This document shows positions 1 to 7,686 of a DNA stretch of 64,000 bases, piece by piece. Position 1 is the stretch's first letter, and each line of letters begins with the position of its first letter. Source of the stretch: an uncultured Lachnospiraceae bacterium. Its GTDB lineage: Bacteria > Bacillota > Clostridia > Lachnospirales > Lachnospiraceae. The position numbers and the translations under genes are program-made. The notes below the pieces were generated by a model. That model was not told the origin of the DNA. It saw only the letters and a list, made by a program, of their open reading frames with translations, and searched no databases. The DNA lies in contig CAKQYU010000003.1 of NCBI GenBank assembly GCA_934293575.1, positions 124,001-188,000 of the forward strand, in the 5' to 3' direction.

Positions 1-2
1 AT

Positions 3-701
3 GCAGCACTCTATGTATATCCCAAACTGCTGACCGACAAAACGCTGTTATCTCTTATCAGTGCAACCATCGGACGCACCAGAGAAACGATGTTGTTTGA
101 AGATCCACTGTCATTTTACAGCATGCGCAAATACACAAATGAACCTATGAATAAAATCAACTGGAAAGCAAGTGCAAAAGCAGGTGACCTAATGGTAAAC
201 ACAAATTTTGATTTACAGCATGGTTCTGTTATTGTGCTGTTCAACTTAGATTTTCACGTTACGCAACGCTCTTACCGCCTAGCAGAAACCTGTATTTCCA
301 TGGCGGCTACGATGCTTTATCATTTTAATGAAGCCGGACTTACCTTTCAGATGGCGGTCAATTCCTGCGAATCCGGCACCAATGAACCGGTTATCAGCCA
401 GCCCGGTTCGGGCAGAGAGCATTACAAAAGCCTGCTTCGTAGTCTGTGCCGGTTAAATGTACAAAAAGAAACCACTTCTTTTCTAGATTTTTTTGAAGGC
501 GAAAAAAATCAGTTTACCAATAACCGGGCAGATACCATTTATGTTGTATTATCCAATTACAGGAAACCATTGTTATTAGATGCCTATGCAAAAAAATTGC
601 AGGAGGGCTATCATTTGGAATTTATATGTCCGGAACGAAAAAATCAATTCACGCCGGCACCGTATGTTCAATATGTGGAGGTTGAACCAGATGCATTATA
701 A
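3..701 (+). CDS. DUF58 domain protein, 5' end outside window
   Basis: The reading frame is open from the first bases of the window, so this is the C-terminal part of a longer gene. The visible 232 residues contain the DUF58 signature: a VYP segment near the edge, then R-K-Y-T..EPMNKINWKASAK, followed by a von Willebrand A-like fold. DUF58 proteins usually sit next to a MoxR ATPase and transglutaminase or DUF4129 membrane proteins; the cellular role is poorly defined, probably envelope-related. The stop overlaps the next gene by 11 bases, so the two are translationally coupled. The family assignment is good; the N-terminus and upstream partners cannot be seen. Confidence 0.8.
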   Translation, partial: AALYVYPKLLTDKTLLSLISATIGRTRETMLFEDPLSFYSMRKYTNEPMNKINWKASAKAGDLMVNTNFDLQHGSVIVLFNLDFHVTQRSYRLAETCISMAATMLYHFNEAGLTFQMAVNSCESGTNEPVISQPGSGREHYKSLLRSLCRLNVQKETTSFLDFFEGEKNQFTNNRADTIYVVLSNYRKPLLLDAYAKKLQEGYHLEFICPERKNQFTPAPYVQYVEVEPDAL

Positions 702-1941
702 TATTACCCTTTGGAAACAGATTTGCCGTATTTTAACACGCTGCATTTTATATTTTATTCTGTTTTCCGCTATACTGCTTATCTATCAGAACAAAATCAC
801 ATACCCGTATTGTATGATAGGAATTCCTGTTATCCTGACCGGTTATGCATTGATTGAACGGTATGTTTATCATTTTTTGCTCTATTTTATATTACACGGT
901 GCCTTTCTTATACCTGTTTTTCTCATTCCGTTCCCGGAGATCAATTACAGATATCTGTATCTGGCGTGTGTATTGATTGAATGGTTCCATGCCGGTTATA
1001 TCTGGCGGCATAACAACGAAAAGCCATACGAAAATGCCCCATTTGAAATTTATCTGATACTGATTTTAGCCTGTATCATTGCCAAGGCATATCATATTCC
1101 GCAATTAGTTAACATAATATCCATTTCCGGTATTTTCCTGTTGGTATTGCATTTTTTGCAGTTTTACTTGGAAGGTGTTCATATAACCCTTGTGAAAGCC
1201 AAACATGCAACCTCTTTTCCTACCAGAAAAATGTTGATTACAAGCACAATTTTTATTACTTTTCTTATTGTTGTATTTTTGCTTCTGGCTTTTTCCATTC
1301 AGGGAATTGATATGGATTCCTACTTTCTGTCGGTTGGTCAGAAAATCGGCAACTGGATTCTGGCTCTTATAAAATGGATTTTATACATCGGAACGATTAT
1401 CCATGCCTTTTTTGCCCGCAACCGCCATGTCGATTCGGACAAACAGCGGCAGGACTATCTCAATGCCCTCAATCAGGCACTTTCCGATTCTGCCACGCCG
1501 GGACTTCTTGCTAAAATTATTAATATTTTATTTACTGTATTTGTATATGCCATTTTCATTTATATGATTTATCGTTTCTTTTCCATGATATGCCGGCTCT
1601 ATTTGAAACGCTATGCAACCGATTCCGATTTCATCGTTTCCCTTTCCGGTTCCAATCAAAACATTACGGATGCCAAAGAAGAAACCACCCTGCTTACACG
1701 CATTAAAAAAAGGCTGAAACTTGATAATGTCATGAAAATACGACAGCTGTACAAATATAAAATAAAGCATTACAAAGAATATACACACAAAAGCAGCCAC
1801 ACCGCAACGGATACCAAAGAACAGATTGCCATTCTCTATGAGGACGATATCTCCGAACTTACATCCCTATACGAAAAAGCAAGGTACAGTAATCAGGAAG
1901 TCACTGACGAGGATGTAAAAAAGGGAGAAACCCTTTTATAG
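691..1941 (+). CDS. polytopic membrane protein, DUF4129-like C-terminus
   Basis: About 416 residues. The start at 691 has a GGAGG nine bases upstream; an in-frame ATG at 580 lies deep inside the DUF58 gene and has no such site. The N-terminal half has roughly six to eight hydrophobic segments, with another pair around the middle and near residue 280. The cytoplasmic tail is basic and ends in LYEKARYSNQEVTDEDV, which resembles the end of DUF4129 domains found beside DUF58 and transglutaminase genes. Function is unknown; the coupling to DUF58 suggests a joint membrane complex. It converges on the next gene, and the two stop codons overlap by six bases with no terminator between them. Confidence 0.7.
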   Translation: MHYNITLWKQICRILTRCILYFILFSAILLIYQNKITYPYCMIGIPVILTGYALIERYVYHFLLYFILHGAFLIPVFLIPFPEINYRYLYLACVLIEWFHAGYIWRHNNEKPYENAPFEIYLILILACIIAKAYHIPQLVNIISISGIFLLVLHFLQFYLEGVHITLVKAKHATSFPTRKMLITSTIFITFLIVVFLLLAFSIQGIDMDSYFLSVGQKIGNWILALIKWILYIGTIIHAFFARNRHVDSDKQRQDYLNALNQALSDSATPGLLAKIINILFTVFVYAIFIYMIYRFFSMICRLYLKRYATDSDFIVSLSGSNQNITDAKEETTLLTRIKKRLKLDNVMKIRQLYKYKIKHYKEYTHKSSHTATDTKEQIAILYEDDISELTSLYEKARYSNQEVTDEDVKKGETLL

Positions 1942-4527
1942 TTTCTCCCTTTGTGAATCCGACAGATACAACCTGACTTCTTCATTTACACGTTCCATAT
2001 CTTCTTTCAGTTCCCTTGCCGACATAACCACACAATTCTGTCCTCTCGTAATCAACTGAACCAGTCCGTCCGAGGTTGCAACGGTAACATAATAATCCTT
2101 TGATATCTTATGTGTCAGTTTTTCGATATAAGAATCCGCCGTCTCGGCTTCCTTCGTATAAACAACATGAATGTTATGATAGTCAAACATTTCTCCTACA
2201 TTTCCCTGCACCTTATACGCATCGAAAACAACAATCAGCTCACACCTGATATATCCCTGATAATTGCAAAGCATATCCATCAGCTTCAATCTCGCACCAT
2301 CTAAATTATCTTCTACCAGACAACTTAATTCCTCCCATGCATGAACAATATTATAGCCATCCACTATCATATAGCGTGTCTGATACCTAGGCTTTGGCAC
2401 TGCTTTATATGCATTGTCCAATACCGCAGCTTTCTTTTTTTGATAATGTTTTCTCCGGTTTTCATTGTTATGGGAACTTTGATTGATAATCGCGGCAATC
2501 TGTTCTTCATCTATACTGTAATCAAACAAAGCGTTCTTTCTTCGTTCCAGTTCTGACTCTGCCAGTTCTTCCATTCCCCTGTTAAGCGGCTTTAACGCAC
2601 TGTCCATATGCATATAATCAAAGACCTGATTCCACGGAACAATAAAGCCCGCTCCATGTGCACAAAATACGGAGCCGGTCGGATGCGCGACATCCTCCTC
2701 CGGATTATATTGTTTTTCCAAAATAACCTCTTCTTCATTGTGACAGATATCAAATCCGTGCAATGTACAAAACAGACTTCCCAATCCTCTTGTATAAGCA
2801 CTTACATTTGCCTGATAATCCCGCATCGTCGATACCGGTGCAAGTCCGGTCAGCACCGCATTTTCACCCTCTATCAACGGTGCATCACATTTTCCATACA
2901 TCATTTCAATATCCATCATCGCCCTGCCGACACAGTCTGACGGAATTTCCAGACGGAATGCATAATATGGTTCCAACAGCCTTGATTTTGCCTGCATGAG
3001 TCCCTGACGTACCGCACGATAGGTTGCCTGTCTAAAGTCCCCGCCTTCGGTATGCTTGGTATGTGCCCTTCCGCTGACCAACGTAATTTTCATATCCGTA
3101 AGAGCCGAACCTGTTAAAACCCCCACATGCTCAATTTCCTCTAAATGCGTTAATATCAGTCTCTGCCAGTTTTTATCCAAAATATCCTCACTGCAATCCG
3201 TATCAAACTGCATTCCGCTTCCGCGTTCTCCCGGTTCTAAGAGCAGATGGACCTCCGCATAATGCCGTAAGGGTTCAAAATGTCCGACCCCCTCCACGGT
3301 ATCTTCAATGGTTTCTTTATAAATAATCTTACCCATTCCAAAATGAACCAGAACACCGAATCGGTCAGCAATCTGACGTTGCAGTACCTCAATCTGAATC
3401 TGTCCCATCAGTTTTACCTGAATAGTTTCGCTTTCTTCCTGCCACATAACATGCAGCTGGGGTTCCTCTTCCTCCAGCTGACGTAATAACGGCAGCATCC
3501 TTGCACCATCCATATCATCCGGTAATTCCACCGTATAGGTTAACACCGGCTCCAATACCGGTAAGGATGCATCCGATTCCGTTCCGATTCCCTGCCCCGG
3601 ATAAGTACCGTTTACACCGGTTATTGCACATACCATTCCGGCCTGTACTTCTTTTGAAACCGTATATCCCTTTCCGGAATAAATACGGATTTCATTTACT
3701 TTATCCTCATATATATTATCTTTCACATGTAATTTCCCATGTGTAATCTTTAAATACGTCAACCGGTTTTTCTGTTCATCCCGACCGATTTTAAATACCC
3801 TTGCGCCAAAGTCCTCTTCTGTCAAAAAATCTGTTTGGGCGTCCGCTTTTTCCATATAATCGACAAGCTTCCGCAAAAAGAAATCCACGCCCTCCAATTT
3901 CAGTGCCGAACCAAAAAAACAAGGAAATACCTTGCGTTGCCTTATACATTCCGCAATACGGCTTTTCTCGATAACCTCCTGCGATTCTAAGAACCGTTCC
4001 AACAGTTCATCATCGCATACCGCAACAGACTCATAAAAGTCATCTGTATTCTCCTGCATAAAATTCACGCAGGAATTTCCGAAATTATCCTTCAGATTCT
4101 TCATTAGGGCATCCATGTCCGTATCCGGCTGATCCATTTTATTCACAAAAATAAATACCGGGATCTGATACTTTTCCAATAATTTCCAGAGTGTTTTCGT
4201 GTGTCCCTGCACACCGTCTTTACCACTGATTACCAAAATGGCATAATCCATTACCCATAGGGTACGTTCCATTTCGGCAGAAAAATCCACATGCCCCGGT
4301 GTATCCAATAAAGTAATGCAGGCACTATCTCCATACTGAAATACTGCCTGCTTTGAAAAAATTGTAATACCTCTTGCACGTTCCTGTACATCGGTATCCA
4401 AAAATGCATCTTTATTATCAACACGACCAATTTTCTTTATTGTGCCCGCTTCGTACAACAAAGCCTCTGACAAAGTTGTCTTTCCGGCATCTACATGAGC
4501 CAGAATCCCTAAAGTAAATTGTTTCAT
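1936..4527 (-). CDS. TetM/EF-G-like ribosomal GTPase fused to a YacP/Rae1-like NYN nuclease domain
   Basis: 863 residues. Residues 1 to about 640 form a ribosomal-protection-type translational GTPase: P-loop AHVDAGKTT (10-18), switch I ERARGITI (49-56), DTPGH (75-79), NKMD (129-132), then EF-G-like domains II to V. A basic, charged linker follows (about 655-715). Residues 718-863 form an NYN/PIN-like domain of the YacP/Rae1 family, with VDGYN (D723), VFDA (D769), ETADSYIE (E795, D798) and ATSD (D820). Rae1 of Bacillus subtilis is a ribosome-associated endonuclease that cuts mRNA in the A site. Canonical TetM/TetO proteins end near residue 640. The domain IV tip is not TetM-like, so tetracycline resistance is not the obvious role. 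Third gene of an operon with a HAD phosphatase and a SUKH protein (11-base gap). The architecture is clear; the function is inferred. Confidence 0.85.
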   Translation of the reverse strand: MKQFTLGILAHVDAGKTTLSEALLYEAGTIKKIGRVDNKDAFLDTDVQERARGITIFSKQAVFQYGDSACITLLDTPGHVDFSAEMERTLWVMDYAILVISGKDGVQGHTKTLWKLLEKYQIPVFIFVNKMDQPDTDMDALMKNLKDNFGNSCVNFMQENTDDFYESVAVCDDELLERFLESQEVIEKSRIAECIRQRKVFPCFFGSALKLEGVDFFLRKLVDYMEKADAQTDFLTEEDFGARVFKIGRDEQKNRLTYLKITHGKLHVKDNIYEDKVNEIRIYSGKGYTVSKEVQAGMVCAITGVNGTYPGQGIGTESDASLPVLEPVLTYTVELPDDMDGARMLPLLRQLEEEEPQLHVMWQEESETIQVKLMGQIQIEVLQRQIADRFGVLVHFGMGKIIYKETIEDTVEGVGHFEPLRHYAEVHLLLEPGERGSGMQFDTDCSEDILDKNWQRLILTHLEEIEHVGVLTGSALTDMKITLVSGRAHTKHTEGGDFRQATYRAVRQGLMQAKSRLLEPYYAFRLEIPSDCVGRAMMDIEMMYGKCDAPLIEGENAVLTGLAPVSTMRDYQANVSAYTRGLGSLFCTLHGFDICHNEEEVILEKQYNPEEDVAHPTGSVFCAHGAGFIVPWNQVFDYMHMDSALKPLNRGMEELAESELERRKNALFDYSIDEEQIAAIINQSSHNNENRRKHYQKKKAAVLDNAYKAVPKPRYQTRYMIVDGYNIVHAWEELSCLVEDNLDGARLKLMDMLCNYQGYIRCELIVVFDAYKVQGNVGEMFDYHNIHVVYTKEAETADSYIEKLTHKISKDYYVTVATSDGLVQLITRGQNCVVMSARELKEDMERVNEEVRLYLSDSQREKL

Positions 4528-4538
4528 TTTGTATCCTT

Positions 4539-5192
4539 TTATCCTTCTAAAATTAACTGTTCCACTTCCTGTGTCGTATCAGCAAAGGTTTTTGCACCTT
4601 TTTCCTTTAAAAACGGGACTTCCCGAAAACCCCAGGTAACAATAATACTATTCATACCGGCATTCATGGCTGTTGCCACATCGACTTCGGAATCGCCGAT
4701 ATATACCGCATCTTCCTTTGCAAAACCTAATTGCGACAAAACCTCATATACGGAGTCCGGTGCCGGTTTATTGGCAATCCCATCTCTTGCACCTAATTCA
4801 TAATCAAAACATCCCGGAAAATACTGTGCACATAATTCATGTACCGCCTCATCCGCTTTGTTGGATACAACTGCCGTCTTACAACCTGCTGCACGCAGTT
4901 TCTGAATCAGCTCCGGTATTCCGGCATATGGCTTTGTATTATCCGCACAATGTTCCTGATAATATGCCATAAAATTATCATGTACCTTTATCTGGATATC
5001 CTTTGATGTACCGGAAGGAACCGCACGTTCAATCAGCTTCCACATACCGTTCCCCACAAATCGGCGGATATCATCAAGTGAATGTGTCGGATATCCATTC
5101 AATCGTAACGCATAATTCGTTGCATTCATCAAATCCTCTAATGTATCTAAAATCGTACCATCCATGTCAAAGATTGCAAGTCTGTACTTCAT
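4539..5192 (-). CDS. HAD-superfamily phosphatase, phosphoglycolate phosphatase-like
   Basis: 217 residues from the ATG at 5192, which has AGGAG about eight bases upstream; an upstream in-frame codon would overlap the preceding gene. HAD motif I is FDMDGTILDT with the nucleophilic and acid/base aspartates, motif II is VVSNK, and motif IV is IGDSEVDV. The helical cap sits between motifs I and II (subfamily IA), as in Gph/PGP phosphatases that hydrolyse 2-phosphoglycolate and other small phosphomonoesters. The substrate cannot be read from sequence. It lies 10 bases after the SUKH gene and 11 bases before the GTPase-nuclease fusion, so all three are probably co-transcribed. Confidence 0.85.
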   Translation of the reverse strand: MKYRLAIFDMDGTILDTLEDLMNATNYALRLNGYPTHSLDDIRRFVGNGMWKLIERAVPSGTSKDIQIKVHDNFMAYYQEHCADNTKPYAGIPELIQKLRAAGCKTAVVSNKADEAVHELCAQYFPGCFDYELGARDGIANKPAPDSVYEVLSQLGFAKEDAVYIGDSEVDVATAMNAGMNSIIVTWGFREVPFLKEKGAKTFADTTQEVEQLILEG

Positions 5193-5202
5193 TCTTCTTC
5201 TC

Positions 5203-5715
5203 CTAACGTTCTGCTCCTGTATAATCAACCTCTTCTTTACCGATTAACATTTCATCCTTTAACCATTTTGCAAAATTCGGCCATTCCTCTTCAATTTCAC
5301 CGGACTCACGATTCCAGTATAAAACCTTGCCATCCTCCAGATTTGTATGTTCCAAATCATAACCGATTACATCCCCATATGGCGTATATGCAATCATGAA
5401 AAAGGTTGCCGGCATGCCAGGTTGACGCTTACTGCCGTCAAAATTATCTTCAATATAACGCACGCCCTCTTTACGGGTACGATTACCAAGTACTTCCATA
5501 ATAGTAGTTCCGATGGTATCTGCAAATAAAGTTCCACCATTATTTACTTTCAGCCATTCTTTATAATAAAGCGGTAAGTTCATATTGTAGGTTTCTTCAA
5601 ATGCATAAATAATCCGGTCGGTTGCACCCTCATTTAAATTATGAACACCTTCTGTATACTTATTGTATTCCTTATAAAATGCTTTAAAATATTTGTTTAT
5701 GTCCTTTACTGCCAT
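5203..5715 (-). CDS. SMI1/KNR4 (SUKH) family protein
   Basis: 170 residues, no signal peptide or membrane segment. The core IIYAFEETYNMNLPLYYKEW followed by LKVNNGG is the characteristic SUKH start, and the later YTPYGDVIGYDLEH and YWNRESGEIEEEW parts complete the fold. SUKH proteins are often immunity proteins of contact-dependent or polymorphic toxins, but many are free-standing with unknown roles. No toxin gene is nearby. Here it leads an operon with a HAD phosphatase and a TetM-like/NYN fusion. Promoter-like boxes lie about 80-110 bases upstream. Family assignment is firm; an immunity role is not supported by the local context. Confidence 0.8.
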   Translation of the reverse strand: MAVKDINKYFKAFYKEYNKYTEGVHNLNEGATDRIIYAFEETYNMNLPLYYKEWLKVNNGGTLFADTIGTTIMEVLGNRTRKEGVRYIEDNFDGSKRQPGMPATFFMIAYTPYGDVIGYDLEHTNLEDGKVLYWNRESGEIEEEWPNFAKWLKDEMLIGKEEVDYTGAER

Positions 5716-5797
5716 GACAAACTTCCTTTCTGTATTTTGAACTATATTAAAACATGATTTCTCTATATGATTTCATGTCATTCTTTTTTTCGTAGAT

Positions 5798-5826
5798 ATC
5801 GTAGCACAAACGCCTGTGTTTTTCAA
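5798..5826 (-). promoter_or_regulatory. sigma-A-type promoter of the SUKH-HAD-GTPase/nuclease operon
   Basis: Read on the minus strand: TTGAAA, 17-base spacer, then TACGAT preceded by TGC, an extended -10. It lies 83 bases upstream of the SUKH start codon. Confidence 0.5.
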
Positions 5827-5876
5827 CGGATAAACAAAAATGACATTATTTTGTATGTATAAATCATACCTTAACA

Positions 5877-5910
5877 CAGAGCCGATGCATATCCGTACAC
5901 ATCAGCTCTG
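5877..5910 (-). terminator. hairpin after enolase, weak terminator
   Basis: Two 11-base arms (CAGAGCCGATG and CATCAGCTCTG) pair with one G-U around a 12-base loop, just past the eno stop codon. The T-run expected on the minus strand is poor, so termination may be inefficient. Confidence 0.45.
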
Positions 5911-5920
5911 AATTTCATTC

Positions 5921-7216
5921 TTATTTTACATGAAATGCATTTTTTCCCGGATATAGTGCATTTTCACCCAGCTCTTCTTCAATTCTTAACAACTGATTGT
6001 ATTTTGCCACACGCTCACTCCGGCTTGGTGCTCCCGTCTTAATCTGACAGGTATTTAATGCAACCGCCAGATCCGCAATCGTTGTATCCTCTGTTTCTCC
6101 GGAACGATGAGATGCAATCGCTGTATAGCCTGCATTGTGTGCCATCTTGATTGCCTCTAATGTCTCAGAAACCGAACCAATCTGATTTAACTTGATTAAG
6201 ATGGAATTTCCGCAGCCGTTTGCAATTCCCTTGGAAAGACGCTCTGTATTCGTTACAAACAAATCATCACCGACCAACTGTACACGGTCACCCAATTCCT
6301 TCGTAAGCTTCTTCCAGCCTTCCCAATCTTCTTCATCCAACGCATCCTCAATGGATATGATCGGATATTTGTCAACCAATGACTTCCAATGGGCAATCAA
6401 TTCCTCCGATGTATAAACAGTTCCCGCCTTCGGTAACTTATATTCTCCAACCGTTCCGGTCTTCCACTCACTGGAAGCGGCATCCATTGCAATCTTAAAA
6501 TCTCTTCCCGGCTCATAGCCTGCACGTTTTACCGCCTCTAAGATTGTCTCAATGGCTTCCTCATCGGATTTCAATGCCGGTGCAAATCCACCTTCATCTC
6601 CAACGGAAGTTGCAAGTCCTCTTTCCTTTAAGATACCTGCCAACGCATGGAACACCTCAGCACACCATCTCAAACATTCCTTGAAACTCTTTGCTCCTAC
6701 CGGCATAATCATAAATTCCTGTACATCCAATCCACTTGACAATGCATGGCAGCCACCGTTGACAATGTTCATCATCGGTACCGGTAAGCAGTTTCCCTGA
6801 ATACCGCCTAAGAAACGATACAATGGCAAATCCAAAGAAGTTGCAGCTGCACGGCAGCACGCAATGGAAACCGCAAGGATTGCATTCGCTCCAAGCTTTG
6901 ACTTATCCTTTGTTCCGTCTGCCTTCATCATTGCCTGATCCACTGCATAGATATCCGATGCATCCATTCCAATCAGGGTATCATTTACAATGGTGTTAAT
7001 ATTGTCAACCGCCAGTTCTACCCCCTTTCCCAGATAGCGGTTCGGGTCACCATCCCTTAATTCCAATGCTTCAAACTCACCGGTTGATGCTCCGCTTGGT
7101 GCAGTTCCTCTTCCGATTGTTCCGTCTACCAAATAAACCTCAGCTTCTACTGTCGGATTTCCTCTGGAGTCTAATATCTCACGTCCGATTACTTTTTCAA
7201 TCTCTAAATAATTCAT
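5921..7216 (-). CDS. eno: enolase (phosphopyruvate hydratase)
   Basis: 431 residues, the usual length for bacterial enolase. It interconverts 2-phosphoglycerate and phosphoenolpyruvate in glycolysis, needs two Mg ions and is cytosolic, often also found at the surface. Visible motifs include GREILDSRGNPTVEAEV at the N-terminus, GAPSGASTG-type loop (TAPSGASTGEFEALELRDGD), the acid/base region VGDEGGFAP, the metal ligands in IAMDAASSEW, SIEDALDEEDW and VGDDLFVTN, the catalytic lysine in ILIKLNQIGS, and ASHRSGETED near the C-terminus. The start has GGAGACGGAG upstream. Single-gene unit with its own leader. Confidence 0.97.
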   Translation of the reverse strand: MNYLEIEKVIGREILDSRGNPTVEAEVYLVDGTIGRGTAPSGASTGEFEALELRDGDPNRYLGKGVELAVDNINTIVNDTLIGMDASDIYAVDQAMMKADGTKDKSKLGANAILAVSIACCRAAATSLDLPLYRFLGGIQGNCLPVPMMNIVNGGCHALSSGLDVQEFMIMPVGAKSFKECLRWCAEVFHALAGILKERGLATSVGDEGGFAPALKSDEEAIETILEAVKRAGYEPGRDFKIAMDAASSEWKTGTVGEYKLPKAGTVYTSEELIAHWKSLVDKYPIISIEDALDEEDWEGWKKLTKELGDRVQLVGDDLFVTNTERLSKGIANGCGNSILIKLNQIGSVSETLEAIKMAHNAGYTAIASHRSGETEDTTIADLAVALNTCQIKTGAPSRSERVAKYNQLLRIEEELGENALYPGKNAFHVK

Positions 7217-7265
7217 ATTCTCCGTCTCCTTCTATACACATTTTCTACAATTATCATAATTGACA

Positions 7266-7288
7266 AATCCGACACATCTAATCCGACA
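7266..7288. repeat. direct repeat AATCCGACA in the enolase leader
   Basis: AATCCGACA occurs at 7266-7274 and again at 7280-7288, 14 bases apart, in the region between eno and the divergent small membrane protein gene. This could be a tandem site for a regulator. No match to a known operator is claimed. Confidence 0.35.
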
Positions 7289-7349
7289 AATGTGTGAAAA
7301 AGAACATTTATTTTCTTACAAAATTCCACTTTTATCGATAGACGATTTA

Positions 7350-7358
7350 TGTTATACT
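7350..7358 (+). promoter_or_regulatory. extended -10 promoter of the small membrane protein gene
   Basis: TGT directly followed by TATACT, 20 bases before the start codon at 7379. No good -35 box is visible, which is typical of extended -10 promoters. Confidence 0.5.
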
Positions 7359-7378
7359 TTGCTTGGAGAGGTGACATT

Positions 7379-7609
7379 ATGAAATACTTGCTTATTCTCA
7401 TTATGGTAGTTGGGGCTATCATGTTGTTGTTATATTTTATGGCTTTATTTTTAGACAGTACAAAACTATTAATTTTCTTTCGAATTGCCATGCTGATATT
7501 GATTGCTATTCTGATTATAGCTTGGATTACCAGCATCATTTTGGGACAACAATTTATCCTGTTGCTTGGATTGGCAATTTTGTTTATCCTTTTATATGCA
7601 TTTTCTTAA
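7379..7609 (+). CDS. small hydrophobic membrane protein of unknown function
   Basis: 76 residues, chosen from the ATG at 7379 because GAGAGGTGAC lies just upstream; a slightly earlier ATG has no ribosome binding site. Nearly the whole protein is hydrophobic, with three likely membrane spans (about residues 2-26, 30-52 and 54-75) and few charged residues. It has its own extended -10 promoter and a strong intrinsic terminator, which supports a real gene. I do not recognise the family. It lies divergent from enolase and convergent with the metal ATPase. Confidence 0.65.
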   Translation: MKYLLILIMVVGAIMLLLYFMALFLDSTKLLIFFRIAMLILIAILIIAWITSIILGQQFILLLGLAILFILLYAFS

Positions 7610-7641
7610 ACTCCAACTATTTGGTTAGTCGGAGTTTTTTT
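7609..7641 (+). terminator. intrinsic terminator of the small membrane protein gene
   Basis: Arms AACTCCAACTA and TAGTCGGAGTT pair with one mismatch around a short loop and are followed by seven T residues. The hairpin starts at the stop codon. Confidence 0.85.
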
Positions 7642-7646
7642 ATACC

Positions 7647-7677
7647 AAAAAAGGGATACCGCAACCGGCATCCCTTA
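7647..7677 (-). terminator. intrinsic terminator of the metal ATPase operon
   Basis: On the minus strand AAGGGATGCCG pairs with CGGTATCCCTT across a short loop, followed by a T6 run. It lies back to back with the plus-strand terminator just before it. Confidence 0.85.
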
Positions 7678-7686
7678 AAAGACAAT

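Noticed and set aside
580..690. Earlier start for the DUF4129-like protein
   Set aside because: It would overlap the DUF58 gene by over 120 bases without a ribosome binding site; the ATG at 691 has GGAGG at correct distance.
1936..4527. Tetracycline resistance gene of the tet(M)/tet(W) group
   Set aside because: The GTPase part is related, but the domain IV tip differs from the drug-protection loop and the protein is about 220 residues longer, with an NYN domain.
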